Positions 23,906 through 35,820 of a stretch of DNA of 64,000 bases are shown piece by piece (the stretch's first letter is position 1; each line of letters opens with the position of its first letter). The stretch is from Neckera pumila (Eukaryota; Streptophyta; Bryopsida; Hypnales; Neckeraceae). Under the pieces are notes generated by a model. The model had not been told where the DNA came from. It searched no databases and saw only the letters and a program-made list of their open reading frames with translations. The stretch is taken from assembly GCA_963969595.1 (NCBI GenBank), contig OZ018411.1, forward strand, positions 26,596,545 to 26,660,544, given 5' to 3'. The position numbers and the translations under genes are program-made.

Positions 23906-24406
23906 GTCCTCACTCCCTGGCTCTGTGAAATCCTTTTTATATTATGGCTACAGACTCCCAGTTTCAGTCAGTTGTACCGTGAAAGAAAAGTCATTGAAAT
24001 GTGACAGAAATTAGCTTTTCAATATTAAAAAGACTGTCAAAATCATTTTAAAAATCCTCTCCTTTAAAAAAATGTAGTTTTTAGTTTTTTTAATTTTACT
24101 TGTTATTATATTTATTATATGAAAAGTGAACCTCACTAGGCAATCCCTGAAACCCAGGTCCCCAAAACTGTAGAACTGCCACGTGGCGATCAGCGCAACG
24201 TGGCCAAGCCTGGGGCTGGAGCTGGCTAACTTTTTTGAACTAAATAAGTCAGCCGGCTCTTGGCTTCCCATCAATTTCACTGCCTTTCAGTTGGGCTTTT
24301 TCGCCTTATCATCACTTTACTTTCCATGAAAAAGTAAAGTTTTATTAAACATTGAGTGCCACAGCTCAGAATTTTTATCGCTGCCGTGCCTTTTCTCCTT
24401 TTTCAT
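23906..24406. other. Intergenic sequence, no gene
   Basis: Contains a poly-A/ATT-rich tract just upstream, an unrecognised minus open frame (24011-24280) and a short hairpin ACTTTACTTT...AAAGTAAAGT near 24313-24340. No gene assignment. Confidence 0.35.
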
Positions 24407-25042
24407 TAACCCCTAAATGCCCAAGGCTTGTTTTGAGCCTCTAAAAATCTGCTCTAATTTGAACAAAAAGCCAACATTTTGATAAGTTCTGTCAATTTCT
24501 TTTTAATGGTATCCGTACAAATTCAAACTAGACGTGTTAGAGATCACATAGGAAAAGAAAACATGACAATAATACTTATGAATTAAAAGTTATAATATTT
24601 GACCATGAGGATGTTAAACTATGAAATCTTTCAATTCTCTTTTTGCGTATCACATCTAAAAAATTGGTCAGCAAAAAATATGAGGTTAAAGGGCCTAACT
24701 TGCATAACCCCAATCAATTTATGGCTTCTCAAAAGCTACTTTACAATTCTCTTAAATGAATTTCTAATGTGATTTTTCCTCCAAGATCTAGTGTATTTGA
24801 AGCTCAATTTCAAGAGCCCATAACACTATGGAAAGTCAAGATTACAATGGGTACTCTTGCACAAAATCTTGAATAGAAAATTATAATAAATCATTTTCAA
24901 AATCAGATTTTTGATGCTAAAAATAGATTTCCAAAAGAATTTCACAAAAATATGAAGTATTAAAAATAGCAATTTGGTTAGGATTTTAACTTCAAAGGAT
25001 TGTCGGCACCAAAATTTAGTGCCTCGGGCATTTAGGGGTTAA
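24407..25042. mobile_element. TTAA-type element, family H (636 bp) with 18-bp inverted ends
   Basis: The left end is TTAACCCCTAAATGCCCAAG and the right end CTCGGGCATTTAGGGGTTAA. The inverted repeats match at 17 of 18 positions beyond the TTAA. This is the best-preserved pair of ends in the window. The interior is AT-rich, non-coding and not obviously shared with families A or B. Confidence 0.85.
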
Positions 25043-26059
25043 GCTTACCCTAGAAGGATGCCGCCTTATAATAGGTACTCACTCAAACTAGTGTGCTCTG
25101 TGCCATTGCTACAGCCAAAATAAAAGGAAAAATAATCTTTTATTTTTTATTCATATAAAAAACTTCAAAATTCAATAACTTCCACATTGTAGGTCCAAAC
25201 ACCACAAATCGAAGCCCGTGCACCCTTCCTTGCCGCGGGATATTCAAAGGTACCAAGCATGCCGCTATAGGACACACATTCCGAAAGATCTCAACATAGC
25301 CAAAATAAAAAATAAAAAATAAAAAATAAATAAAAAATTGTTTTAAGGGTATGGAATATAATGATTCTATTTTGGGACCAATAGACGCATTTTTTGTTTC
25401 TACAATAATAGAGAAAGTAATCTATTTGACACTTTGTGTCATGAGCGTTGTTTTAAGGTTAAGCAATTAAACCCAAAAAGAGGATAGGCCAAGAGCTCAC
25501 CTTAAGATAGAAAGATTACTTTTGAAATTTTAAAATGATATTCTCTCCGTCCCAAAATGATCGTCTTGTTGGCCTTTATTTTAAAGGATATTGAATGTTT
25601 CTATTTGGTCAAAAATCATTAGTATTTTGTATTAAAATCATTAGCAATTATATAATAATATATATTTTATAATTAAAATTTATTTTTTATAACTATAATT
25701 ACATGAAATTGAATTTACATGATTTTAAATTTTTTTTGTAAAATCATAATAATTACAAAAAACTTTAAATATCATGAAAATTTTAGCAAAAATGGATTCC
25801 ATGATGAGAAGCATCATGGTGTAACTAATGTAATCATTAAAAGAAGAAGTTTGATAGAAGAAGTTCAAAAATGTTGTATTTTAAACTTTCAAGATGTTAC
25901 TTTCAAAGTGTTACAAAAATTTGAATTATAAAAAAATGAAAAAAAATGAGATTAATGGAAAAATATATTTTTAGTCAAGATTTTAAACATTTGAAATCAA
26001 GATTTATGTGAAAATTGAGGTTTGCCTGTAAAATTATATTCCTTTGATAGGTTTGACTT
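25043..26059. other. Intergenic AT-rich sequence with one Stowaway-like terminus
   Basis: At 25541 the sequence TTCTCTCCGTCCCAAAATGA, preceded by TA, resembles the CTCCCTCCGTnCCAAAATn ends of plant Stowaway/mariner elements. No matching opposite end was found, so at most this is a relic. An AAAAAT simple repeat lies at about 25300-25335. No gene is present, and the open frame 25719-25931 is low-complexity. Confidence 0.35.
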
Positions 26060-26420
26060 TTAACCCCTAAAGTTCTATTGTCCCCTAGGGGGACAAATTG
26101 GATTTTGGGCAGGCTACTACGGCTTCAATACTCATCATTATTTTCTGAAACGTTTTTGTGAAGGTGGAAAAACACATTAGCTTTATGGGAATATAATTTT
26201 TATTTCAATCAGTGCCCTAGAGCAAAAGTTATGGCACAAAAGGTCCTTTTTCTTGGTGCGGCGGGCATAAATCTTCTCACATTAAAAAAACTTACAAAAA
26301 ATTTAAAAATTATTTTCTTATAGACTGTATTTTTGTCTATTTGGGAAGCTTTTATTCATTCCATTTGGATTTTATATGTGAAAGTTATGGACAATCTTAT
26401 TTTTCAGGCAATTAGAGCAT
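26060..26420 (-). mobile_element. Partial family A element (right half, inverted)
   Basis: It starts TTAACCCCTAAAGTTCTATT and continues as the reverse complement of the right half of family A, including the subterminal hairpin TTGTCCCCTAGGGGGACAA. It stops near 26420, at a point inside the full-length element, without a second TTAA end. Confidence 0.7.
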
Positions 26421-26633
26421 CTTAAACGTCTCATCTTATGTTGTTGGTATTGAATAGTAAACTACACTAAATAGAGGTATTGGGAGGACCAAAAAACTAA
26501 AGGGACTCATAGTGGAAAATTGTAGATGTTTGAAACATGATGTATAGCCCCCGCACACTTTTGTCACTATTCACGTACAACAAAGGTAGATAATTTTATA
26601 GTGTGGTATGTCAATTAATTAGTATGGATCTCC

Positions 26634-27200
26634 TTAATCCCTAAAGTCCTATTGTCCCTTTGGAGGACCAAATGGCTTTCAGGCAGGCTTCTACTGCCTC
26701 AATATTCATCATTCTTTTTTGAAGCTTTTTGTGAAGATAGAAAAACACATTAGCTTTATGGGAATATAATTTTTATTTCAATCGGTGCCCGGGAGCAAAA
26801 ATTATGGCTTGAAAGGTCCTTTTTCTCGGTGCAGCGGGTAGAAATCTTCTCACACAATTTTTTTCTAAATTTCAAAAAATATTCTTCTCTCATAGATTGT
26901 AATTTTATCTTTATGGAAGCTTTGATTCATTCCATTTGGATTTGTTATGTGAAAGTTATGGACAATCTAATTTTATGGGCAATCAGAGCATCTTTTTGAA
27001 AAAATAACTTATAGGATTCATTTCTAAATGCAATTTTCACAATTTTCACAAAGAATTGTTTAATAAGGCTAAATTTGTTTGCTAAAACCATCTTGCCATT
27101 GGAATTATAGTGTTTTAATTCCATCTTAGAGCTATTGACGATTTAGTTTTTCTTTCAATCTTGGACCTACTTCTCCTTAATAATTTTTTAAAGAATGAAA
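26634..27200 (-). mobile_element. Partial family A element (inverted, longer copy)
   Basis: It starts TTAATCCCTAAAGTCCTATT and follows the reverse complement of family A for about 560 bp, then changes into AT-rich and satellite-like sequence. The left terminus (with the AAAACTGCCATT block) is missing. It lies about 210 bp from the previous partial copy, in the same orientation. Confidence 0.7.
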
Positions 27201-27239
27201 ATGAAGTGTATTTTTAATTTTTTAATTTTTTTTCAAAAT

Positions 27240-28170
27240 ACACTTATTCAATGTATTTTCCTTTTCTTAATTTCTTTTTTGGTTTGCAGTTGATTTTGTA
27301 AATTTCAAATATTCATGCCTTTTGTTTTGATTTCTTTGTTTGTAGTTGATTTTTTATATTTGAATGGTTCAATGCCTTTTATTTTGTTGTGTTCATGCCC
27401 TCATAGAAAATCGGATGCACTTGTAAATGAAACTTATTTAAATGAAACTTGAATATTCTCCCATGTTCATTACTGTTGTTGTAATAATATTGACTTTGAG
27501 ATAGAATTGAACATGGAAATGCCCTAAAATATTGAAAGATGGAGTAGCTAGTCCTTGCTAGGGATATATACCTCTATGGATAGAGATATGGATGAATCCC
27601 AAGTCAAACCTCTCACCTACCATCATTGCATTCATTTTTACCTCTATTTTTTGGTCGTCTTCTTAACTTGTCAAAAAAGTTGTAAACTAACTACCAACTG
27701 CAAATCTTTGGGCCGGCTTTCAAATGGAAGGAATTGTGATCAGGTGGCCCAATTTTGATTCGTCTGTATGATCTAACTTATATACCAAATAATAACATAT
27801 CTTCTTATATTGTTGATACTAAGTAAATGAACTACTTTCTTTTTGTAATTTCTTTTCTTATTTGTAGTTGATTTTGTATATTTAAGGTGTTCAATGCCTT
27901 TTGTTTTGTTTGATGGCCTGCTATAAAACCTGATGGACTTATGTAGTACATATTCAATTGAAACTTTAATATTTGCCCACTCTCACTATTGTTGTTGCAA
28001 TATTTTTGACTCTTAAAAATGGAGATGTAGAATAGGCTTAAAGTTTGGAGGGATAAAATAGTGCTAAAGGATAAGATAAAGAGATGACCTAGTGTTGTAG
28101 ATGGAGAGAGGGAGTATGTGTAGGCATATAGCCTATCCTAAGTGAAGCTTTTCACCAACTTTTTATTGCA
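27240..28170. repeat. Dispersed/tandem repeat array (relatives at 50230-53100)
   Basis: Recurring phrases are 'tttgtagttgattttgtatattt', 'gttcaatgccttttgttt', 'attgttgtaataatattgact', 'gggccggctttcaaatggaaggaatt' and 'ctcacctaccatcattgcat'. Two successive units are visible here, and the same units recur at 50.2-53.1 kb. No coding sequence. Confidence 0.7.
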
Positions 28171-28928
28171 TCAGTTGAAGTTACAATTTGCATGCACAGT
28201 GAACAATCTTTCTATTAAAGGATTATTCTATTTTTCCAAAGAACCCTCACAGACAAGACATTGTAGCTATAATTTAAAACTTTAACAACGTAATTGATCA
28301 AAAAATAAAAAGGATATTCTTTTAACTGGACATAGAACAAAAAATTAGGTCCCGGAAGAAAATCGCTATAGCTGCCTTTACGGTCACCTTTTGCAAAGTG
28401 GTCTTATCATGTTGGAATTTCTTGAGGACCTACTTCTATGAAATATTATCAACTCACAAAATAATCAATGAAACATGATGTCCAAAACCTAATCACCTTT
28501 TTAATGTCTTGTCGGCTTGTTGGACTTTGGGCTTTGTCAACTACTCTTGTAGACTTCCAAAATAACCATTGTCTTGACCTCTACTTTTGTCTTCTCCTTG
28601 AGAAACTATGCCTCGATCTCTACTTTTGCTTGTCCTTCAGACTTGTCTTGGGCCAACTCTATTTGGAAGGACTCCAGGCCAGGTGGTCAGGTGGCCAGGT
28701 GGGTTTTGATTTCTCTGTTCCCTATCAAAAGTGACCATGTTCCCCGAGTCCCAAACTAGCAATGCGCACATGAGAAGCAAGTAATGAGTTGCTCCAAAAG
28801 GGCTGCTGGAGAGACACGTGGCACATGTATTCATAAACTGGCAGCCGTCAGTGATTTTTTTTAATTCATTTCATTTCACGCAGAACACAAAAAGGATAAG
28901 GTACAGTAATAAGTTCTGAAATTCCACA
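28171..28928. other. Intergenic, partly related to the 27-kb repeat
   Basis: The stretch 28580-28740 ('cttgggccaactctatttggaaggactccaggccaggtggtcaggtgg') is a diverged piece of the same repeat ('cttgggccaactataaatggaaggaaatgtgccaggtggtcc' near 52950). It contains a short internal duplication, CTCTACTTTTG. Open frames here are by-products of the repeat. Confidence 0.45.
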
Positions 28929-29045
28929 GGCTCTAAAATCGCCCACCGTTTTCAAATGTACAAAGCTTGTACATGTTGCTTTTTCATAGTCTTCAAGAAT
29001 GTACAAAAAGTGTACATTTTAGGGGGTGGGCGATTTTAAAGCCCT
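28929..29045. repeat. Inverted repeat / hairpin element (about 117 bp)
   Basis: The left arm GGCTCTAAAATCGCCCACC and right arm GGTGGGCGATTTTAAAGCC are inverted. Further in, AAATGTACAAAGCTTGTACA and GTACAAAAAGTGTACATTTT continue the pairing with small internal palindromes. It is MITE-like in size. Target duplication not identified. Confidence 0.65.
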
Positions 29046-30344
29046 ATGCCACTTCAACTTCAAAATTTCATAACTAATTTTAGAAAGCTTCAAAAAAATA
29101 TGAAACGACTTGGGTTAGATGCCAATTCCTCTTGTCTTTCAAGAAATATTTACTGAAAATTATTTCAAAAAGCTTCTCCACCCCAAAATTCACTTTCAAC
29201 TTTTAAATGGGCAATTTTTGGACCCGTTATCTTACGATTCACTGGCTATTTAACTGACGGTCATGCACATGGATGAAGTATGCAATTAGTGGATGAAAAG
29301 TCATTTATCATGAGCTTAGGCAAAAGATTGCACTGAGTTACTGGCACCTTAAATCAACAATAAGGTTGCGTTGCTCTGCCTGAGTCCAAAAGGGCATTCC
29401 ATAATTTGTAAATCGGTGTGGAATAGAAGACCCAAAAATACACTGGATGGCATCGAACAATAAAGTGGGAGGATCCATTTGCATCCAAAAACCCGTTCCT
29501 TGCGATAGCCTTCCAATCCAATCATTAGGCGTCTAAATTGTAGCAATAGGTGGTTTCGTGGTAGTCGCAACGTTGTGTGTGTGGAAACTGATTCTGTTTG
29601 GAAATGGAGCCTTTGAGAACGGCCAATGGGTGCTTCTCATCTTTGCACTTTGACCAAGCTTTCTGAAAGCACTTTTTAAAATTCAAGAGTATTTTTTTTG
29701 CATCTCCCACTCTCTCATTTGCCTTCTATTCTGTCCATTTGTTTTCCGCATCAACTTCATGATTAGCTTAACATGGCTTAAACGCACAAGAAATGGATGC
29801 TTCCACCTTACTCGAGTAAAACACAGGCAAAAGAAAAAAAGAAGGCAATAGCAATTGAAATTGTAAAATACATAATTGTTATGCATTTTCAAAAGTGCTC
29901 TCAACTCATATAGCCCAAAGAATGTTTATTAGACCTTCCCCAAACAACGTCCAATGCATCCATAATGTTCCAAATGGCCCCAATCTCCTCTTTAAAAAAT
30001 GGTCACAACATAAGGCCAAAAAATTAATCACTTTCTATAATGGATATACACTACATCCAAAAAAATAAATGCGTAGGATGATCCTTAAAGTCAATCTACT
30101 ATTATTGTCACTCCAATTTTTTTTTTATGCAATTTGACCAATAAATTCTTCTATTGTGGACAATAAGCTATTCCATTGTGACCAACCCCAATGTCCTTTA
30201 AGGTAGAACCACCCATTTTCAATCAAGGACCTAATTGCAATCAAATGTAAAACCGTATTCATTTTAGAACTTAAATGTTTTTACACCTTAGATAGCTTAT
30301 GGTTTTTTGACCAAAACAATAAGTTATCTATGGTGTAAGAACAT
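29046..30344. other. Intergenic sequence, no gene recognised
   Basis: Short unrecognised minus open frames (29349-29570, 29683-29904) lack a domain or splice context. Otherwise the sequence is AT-rich with no clear repeats noticed. Confidence 0.35.
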
Positions 30345-32187
30345 TTAACCCCTAAATGTATTTGACTATGTTTTCACCAAAAACGCTCCAAAACTGCCAT
30401 TTCTAATACAAGTACCAAATTTTAGAAAAAAATCATTTTTCAACACATGTAACCATAAGATCTTGTAGTGCACTAGTTTGAGAAGATGTGGAAAAAATTT
30501 CAGAATTTTCCACCATGCAAATTGCAAGAAATTAGTGTTTGAAATTGAGAAAAATATTTTTTTTGTCCCTGCAAAAATCCGGGCAACTGCAATTCACAAG
30601 GTCACATTTGTATTAAAAAAATGTCCAAAATGGTGGTTACTCTCTAGATTCGTTTTTGAAGTCAAGTTGGCTATATGCTTGAAAAATTTAAGATAATTTG
30701 GAATTGTACAATATATAGGAAAAAAATAATAAGTAGAAAGAAGTAGAGAATGATTCAAAACACTAAATTGTTAAGGATTTAATTATCAAATTGGAAAATG
30801 CCAATCCCAATGGTTGTAATGTTGTAATAGACAATCTACACCCAATTTTTTTTATTTTTTTCAAAAATAAAGGACTTCAAGGTTTATATTAAAGTATAGA
30901 TTCCACAACTACCTGCAAATTAAAACTCCTCATAATTTTCATCTCATTAATCAAAATGGAATGATTCAATGCTTTCCATGTATATATAAATCTAAAGAAC
31001 CAATTTCAAACTTTTTATTTTTTTAAAAGTGATTTTTTAAGAATTTTTTGAACTGCCCGCCAAGCATTAAAAATCACATATTGTACAATAACTTTTTAAC
31101 CATGCAATCAAATGTTATGAAAATTGTTGAGCCTTAACCCCTAAAGGACTGAGGCTCTTTTCTACCAAAAAACACTCAAAACTGCCATTTCTATAGCAAA
31201 AAAAAATAAAATTTGAAAAATGTTATTTTCCCACATCTAACCGTAGTATCTTACACCTAACTAGTATGAGAGTGTGTGGAAAAAATTTCAGAATTTTTGA
31301 CCACACAGATTGCAAGATATCTGCGTTTAAAGTGAAAAAAACAAGTTTTTCAGCACATTGGGGGACTAGATTTTTCGACTTTGAACATTTTTAACTTTTT
31401 TATTTTGCACTACAGAGATTTGAGCTTTTAAGGTTTATACTGGAGAATTGAGTTAAGAATCTAGCCAAAAAAGAAAGTTCAAGAAAACTTAATTTTCATT
31501 ATTAAAAAAATTATTAAGTAGAAGTAGATACGAGATAGAAGGAAAATCTAAAATATTCATATATTTTAGATGGGATTAAAATGCACCAATTCCAATGGTG
31601 AGATTGTTCTAGCAAGTAAACTAAACCATGCCAAAAAAAAAAATTTGAAAAATTTGAAAAATCGCATTCAGAAATGAGTCCTACAAGTTATTTTTTTCAA
31701 AAAGATGCTCTGACTGCCCAAAAAACAAGAATGTCCATAACTTTCTCAAAGAAAATCCAAATGAAATGAACCAAAGCTTTCTAGATAGACAAAAATATAA
31801 TCTATGAGAAAAAAAATACTTAAAGAAAAAAAAAAAAAAAATTGCAAATTTTTTTTGTTGCTCACCGTCCCTTGTTTTTAACTTATTTGGTCATAACTTT
31901 TGTTTCCAGGCACTGATTGTGAAAAAAATTATATTCCCATGAAGATAATCAACTTTTCTACCTCCAAAAAAAGTTTCAAAAAATCAGGAGAAAATTTCAG
32001 CCCATAGGTACCTGCCCGAAAACGCATTTGTTTCCCGAAGGGACAATGGTCCTTTAGGGGTTAAAGCTACTCCTTGGGGAAATATTGTGTGAAAGTTTCA
32101 AAGAAAAAAAATAAAAAATCCATTCATAGTGAGCTGCCCAAAATCGCTATGTTGCCAAAAAACGGTGTTTGGGTGTTTAGGGGTTAA
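30345..32187 (+). mobile_element. TTAA-type element, family B1, interrupted by a nested family A element
   Basis: The left end is TTAACCCCTAAATGTATTTG and the right end GGGTGTTTAGGGGTTAA. With the nested insert removed, the length is about 916 bp and matches 50624-51545 along its length, including the block CAAAACTGCCATTTCTAA. Non-coding. Confidence 0.85.
31134..32064 (+). mobile_element. TTAA-type element, family A copy 2 (931 bp), nested in B1
   Basis: The left end is TTAACCCCTAAAGGACTGAG and the right end GGTCCTTTAGGGGTTAA. The flanks read GAGCC|TTAA on the left and TTAA|AGCTACTCC on the right. The intact B1 copy has GGCCTTAAAGCTACTCC at 51415-51431, so the TTAA was duplicated on insertion. 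Confidence 0.9.
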
Positions 32188-32849
32188 GTTTTAAAATGAG
32201 TAGCATCTTTACATTTGATTGCAATTAGGTCCCTGATAGGGAATGGATGGTTCTACCGTATATTCCAAAATGACATGCATGACCCCAATGAACTTATGCT
32301 TGGAACAGACCCAAAATGTCTTAAAGAAATGGACAAAATGTCTAGAATGGGCTTTCGGCTTCCTTGCGGCAGTCCTCTTATCCAAGTCCTACTGTTACCG
32401 TGACTCAACCGTCACCCCAAGTGAATTTCAAAAGCCGGCAGAAGAGCAGGAGAGGAGCCATTCTCAATGCCCATGACTTTGGGATCGAAATTTTAAATTA
32501 ATTACATGCCAATAATTTGGACGGCAATAAAAATATTATGATTGAATGAAACTATGACTCTACGGATATTAATAATTCTCATTTTGATTTTTTTAAAAAT
32601 AAATTAAAAAAACTCATTTTGAAATGCCAAAAAGGTCATTTGTTTCAAAAAATATATATAAAAATGCCGGATAAGGTCGGCGGTTGGGAATTGTGATCAT
32701 TTGGGAACTCATGAGCTTAATGAGGAGTCCCCTAGGGAGATGAGCTGGTCATGGGTAAAAAGTAAACTCTTAAAAAGGTGGTGACGGCACCGACTGGCTG
32801 GTGGCCACCGACAGAGGCAGTTGCAATTTTTTTTTTTTTTTGGACACAA
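32188..32849. other. Intergenic sequence, no gene
   Basis: Overlapping plus open frames at 32215-32476 are unrecognised. Poly-T and TA-rich tracts follow. No gene is assigned. Confidence 0.35.
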
Positions 32850-33360
32850 GTAAAGGACAGTTGCAATTTTGCAACCCAATCTTCTGGTGATAAATAAATC
32901 AAACTCTCTAATGTCACATTCCGGGTATAATTTTCTTAGAATGAGATTATGGGTTTTGAGGTTACAGCTATGAGGGATCAAGTTCCACGTGTCACATTTT
33001 GGAACACATACAATAGCCACCGACAGAGGCATTTGCAATTTGGCATCCCAATCTTCTGATAAATTATCACACTCTCTAATGTCACATTATGGATCTTTTC
33101 ACTCTTTTGTAGAATATGGGTTTTGGGTTTACAGGAATTCAGGTATGATGATTGATCGAGTTTCACATGTCACATATTTTAACACCTATAATAACCACCC
33201 ACAAGAGACAGTTGCAATTTTGCATCCCAATCTTTTGATAATGATCACAATCTCTAATATCACATTTTGGTATTTCTTAGAATATGGCTTTTAAGTTTAC
33301 ACATATTATTGATTGATTAAGTTCCACACGTCACATTTTGAACACATATAGTGGGAGTTG
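32850..33360. repeat. Tandem repeat of about 170-180 bp, three units
   Basis: The phrase 'ttgcaatttngcanccccaatctt' (with variations) recurs at about 32861, 33031 and 33211. Each is followed by 'ctctaatgtcacatt', an 'agaatatgg' segment and 'agttccacnngtcacatttt'. Single related units occur at about 36390-36490 and 37680-37860. Open frames here are repeat by-products. Confidence 0.75.
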
Positions 33361-33739
33361 TTTTGGAATCCTAAACCTCTAATTTAAAACATTTTTTTAG
33401 TGTATTGAGACCCAAAAGAAGATCATCTAGTTACATTCCATGTTTCACAACTCTCAACAAACTTTAAAGCCCATGCTATATGAGGTTTGGTGCTCCTCCT
33501 CAATTTTAGGATATCATTTCAAAAAATCACTCTTATCACTGAATTCTTTGAAGTTGAAATTATGTATTTTTAGGTAGAAGTTTTCTTTTGAAGTTTTCAA
33601 GTATTTATTCTTTAAGTATCGCCATCCAACCAAAAATTTGGATAACAAACAATTGAAGGAAAAGAGACCAATCAATTATAGGATCTACAATTAGATTCTC
33701 TTTGTCCTTCTAAGAACACTCTATTGTTGCCATTCATTT
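33361..33739. repeat. Dispersed repeat shared with 37861-38225
   Basis: Shared phrases are 'ggagttgttttggaat', 'caactctcaacaaactttaaagcccatgcta' and 'aaagagaccaatnaattata'. It is colinear over about 360 bp with 37861-38225. Non-coding. Confidence 0.7.
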
Positions 33740-34105
33740 GTAACCTTTATCTTTTTTGGCATGCTTGAGCTACTTGGTCAATCCCATTATTGAACTGCCA
33801 GCGCTAAAATATTTGGAAGACTCTTCAATTTCAATCTCAAACACGTCAAGGTGAAAGCCTTGTAGTCTTTATCTTTCTTGTCATGCCTAAGCTTGTTGGT
33901 CAATCCCACTGTTGAACTGCCAATGCCAAAACTTTCAATCTCAAACACGTCAAGGTGAAAGCTCTGTCGCCTTTATCTTTCTTGTCATGCCTAAGCTTGT
34001 TGGTCAGTCCTATTGTTGAACTGCCAATGCTAATTTTTTTTAAAGACTCTTCAATTTCAATCCTAAACACGTCAAGGTGAAAGCCTCCTTCCAACTTTCC
34101 AGTGC
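33740..34105. repeat. Tandem repeat of about 107-119 bp, three units
   Basis: The phrases 'ttggtcaatcccantnttgaactgcca' and 'caaacacgtcaaggtgaaag' recur three times, with spacings of about 119 and 107 bp. One related unit is at about 49880-49990. The minus open frame 33900-34136 is a by-product of the repeat. Confidence 0.75.
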
Positions 34106-34264
34106 ACCTATATTTTAAGGTCCTAGTAGGAACCACACATGTGGTGGGGCATCATTAAAAGATTGACTTTCAAACATTCGTATGTGTGTCACATTCTCCC
34201 CAAACATTGGCAATCATGCACCCTTTTCTAAAATTGAAATATGTGTTGATAATTAATTTAGCCT

Positions 34265-35820
34265 ACTATTAGGTTTTCTTAGTGCCCTTATTTGTTGGGT
34301 CATGGTATGGACCAAGCTTTGTCTAACCTTAACTAATTCCTTAAAGCCCTCCATAATGCAATTGGCCTATTTTTTTCTAAGATTTGGAACTCCTCTAAAT
34401 ATTAAAAAAATAAACCTTTCACTAATAAGTTTTAATGAATATAAGAAACCAATAGTTTTGAAAACTCTCTTTGAAGGACTAGAAGTTTGGACACCTAAAT
34501 TGCATCAATGCACTTAACCCCTAAAGGACCGAGGCCCTTTTTCTGCCAAAAAACACTCAAAACTGCCATTTCTATAGCAAAAAGTAAAAAAATTTGAAAA
34601 ATATTTTTTTCCACATCTCACAATAGGATCTTACACCTAACTAGTATGAGAGTGTGTGGAAAAAAATTCAGAATTTTTGACCAAACAGATTGCAAGATAT
34701 CTGTGTTTAAAGTGGAAAAAACAAGCTTTTCAACACATTGTGGGATTAGATTTTGTGACTTTGAACATTTTTAACTTTATTTTTTTGCACTACGCAGTTT
34801 TGAGCTTTTAATGTTTATACTAGAGAATTGAGTTGAGAATCTAACCCAAATAAAAAAGTTCAAAAAAACTTAATTTTCATTATTAAAAAAATTGTTAAGT
34901 AGAAGTAGGTACGAGATAGAAGGAAAATCTAAAATATTCATATATTTTAGGTGGAATTAAAATGCACTAATCCCAATGATGAGATTTTTCTAGCAAGTAA
35001 ACTAAACCATGCAAAAAATAAAATTTGAAAAATTTGAAAAATTGCATTCAGAAATGAATCCTACAAGTTATTTTTTTCAAAAAGATGCTCTAATTGCCCA
35101 AAAAACAAGAATGTCCATAACTTTCTCATACAGTCCAAATGAAATGTATCAAAGCTTTCTACATAGACAAAAATATAATCTATGAGAAAAAAAATACTCA
35201 AAAAAAAAAAAAAAAAATGCAAATTTTTTTTTGCTGCCCGCCGTCCCCTGTTTTGAGCTTATTTGGTCATAGTTTTTGTTCCCGAGCACCAATTGTGAAA
35301 AAAAATTATATTCCCATGAAGCTAATCAGATTTTCTACCTCCAAAGAAAGTTTCAAAAAATCAGAAGAAAATTTCAGCCCGTAGTACTTGCCTGAAAACG
35401 CATTTGTCCCCTGAAGGGACAATGGTCCTTTAGGGGTTAAATTCTAAGAGCAAAAATTATGCATTTTTATTTAAAAACTATAAATCAGTTTGATCATTTA
35501 TGTAGGAAAACTCAACTTAAGCTCAATTATCATTTGAATAAACAATCAAGTAGGGAAGACAAATATTCTAACCAATGAAGCATTGAATGTGATTAACCAA
35601 TATATGAGAGCTATATTTAAAAGGGTTTTTCCTTACATTTTGTACAAATGTCTATAAAACTGGAATGAAAAAAAATGAAATATGCGCGCTTACATAGTTA
35701 TTAGCTTGCTAGCAATCAAGATTGTTCACTTAATCTTTTTGTGAAGCACTAAACCATAAAATGATGAAACAATACTATTGAGTTATATTTAGCCTATTTA
35801 GTTTCTAATGTATTGTCATC
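34265..35820. repeat. Paralogous segment shared with 53295-53978, carrying a TTAA insertion
   Basis: Sequence at 34265-34513 and 35441-35820 aligns in order with 53295-53580 and 53581-53978. Examples are 'aagccctccataatncaattggcctattt' and 'ctcaattatcatttga'. The only large difference is the 927-bp family A element in this copy. Confidence 0.75.
34514..35440 (+). mobile_element. TTAA-type element, family A copy 3 (927 bp)
   Basis: The left end is TTAACCCCTAAAGGACCGAG and the right end GGTCCTTTAGGGGTTAA. It is highly similar to 31134-32064, including the AAAACTGCCATTTCTATAGC block and the right subterminal stem TTGTCCC/GGGACAA. The unoccupied paralogue at 53580-53590 reads CACTTGAATTCTAAG, against CACTTAA...TTAAATTCTAAG here. 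Confidence 0.9.

Noticed and set aside
25541..26030. Complete Stowaway element
   Set aside because: Only one terminus resembles Stowaway. No inverted partner with a TA duplication was found.
30345..35440. Telomere-like CCCTAAA motifs in the element ends
   Set aside because: Each is a single motif at an element terminus (CCCCTAAAGG), never tandem, so they are not interstitial telomere repeats.
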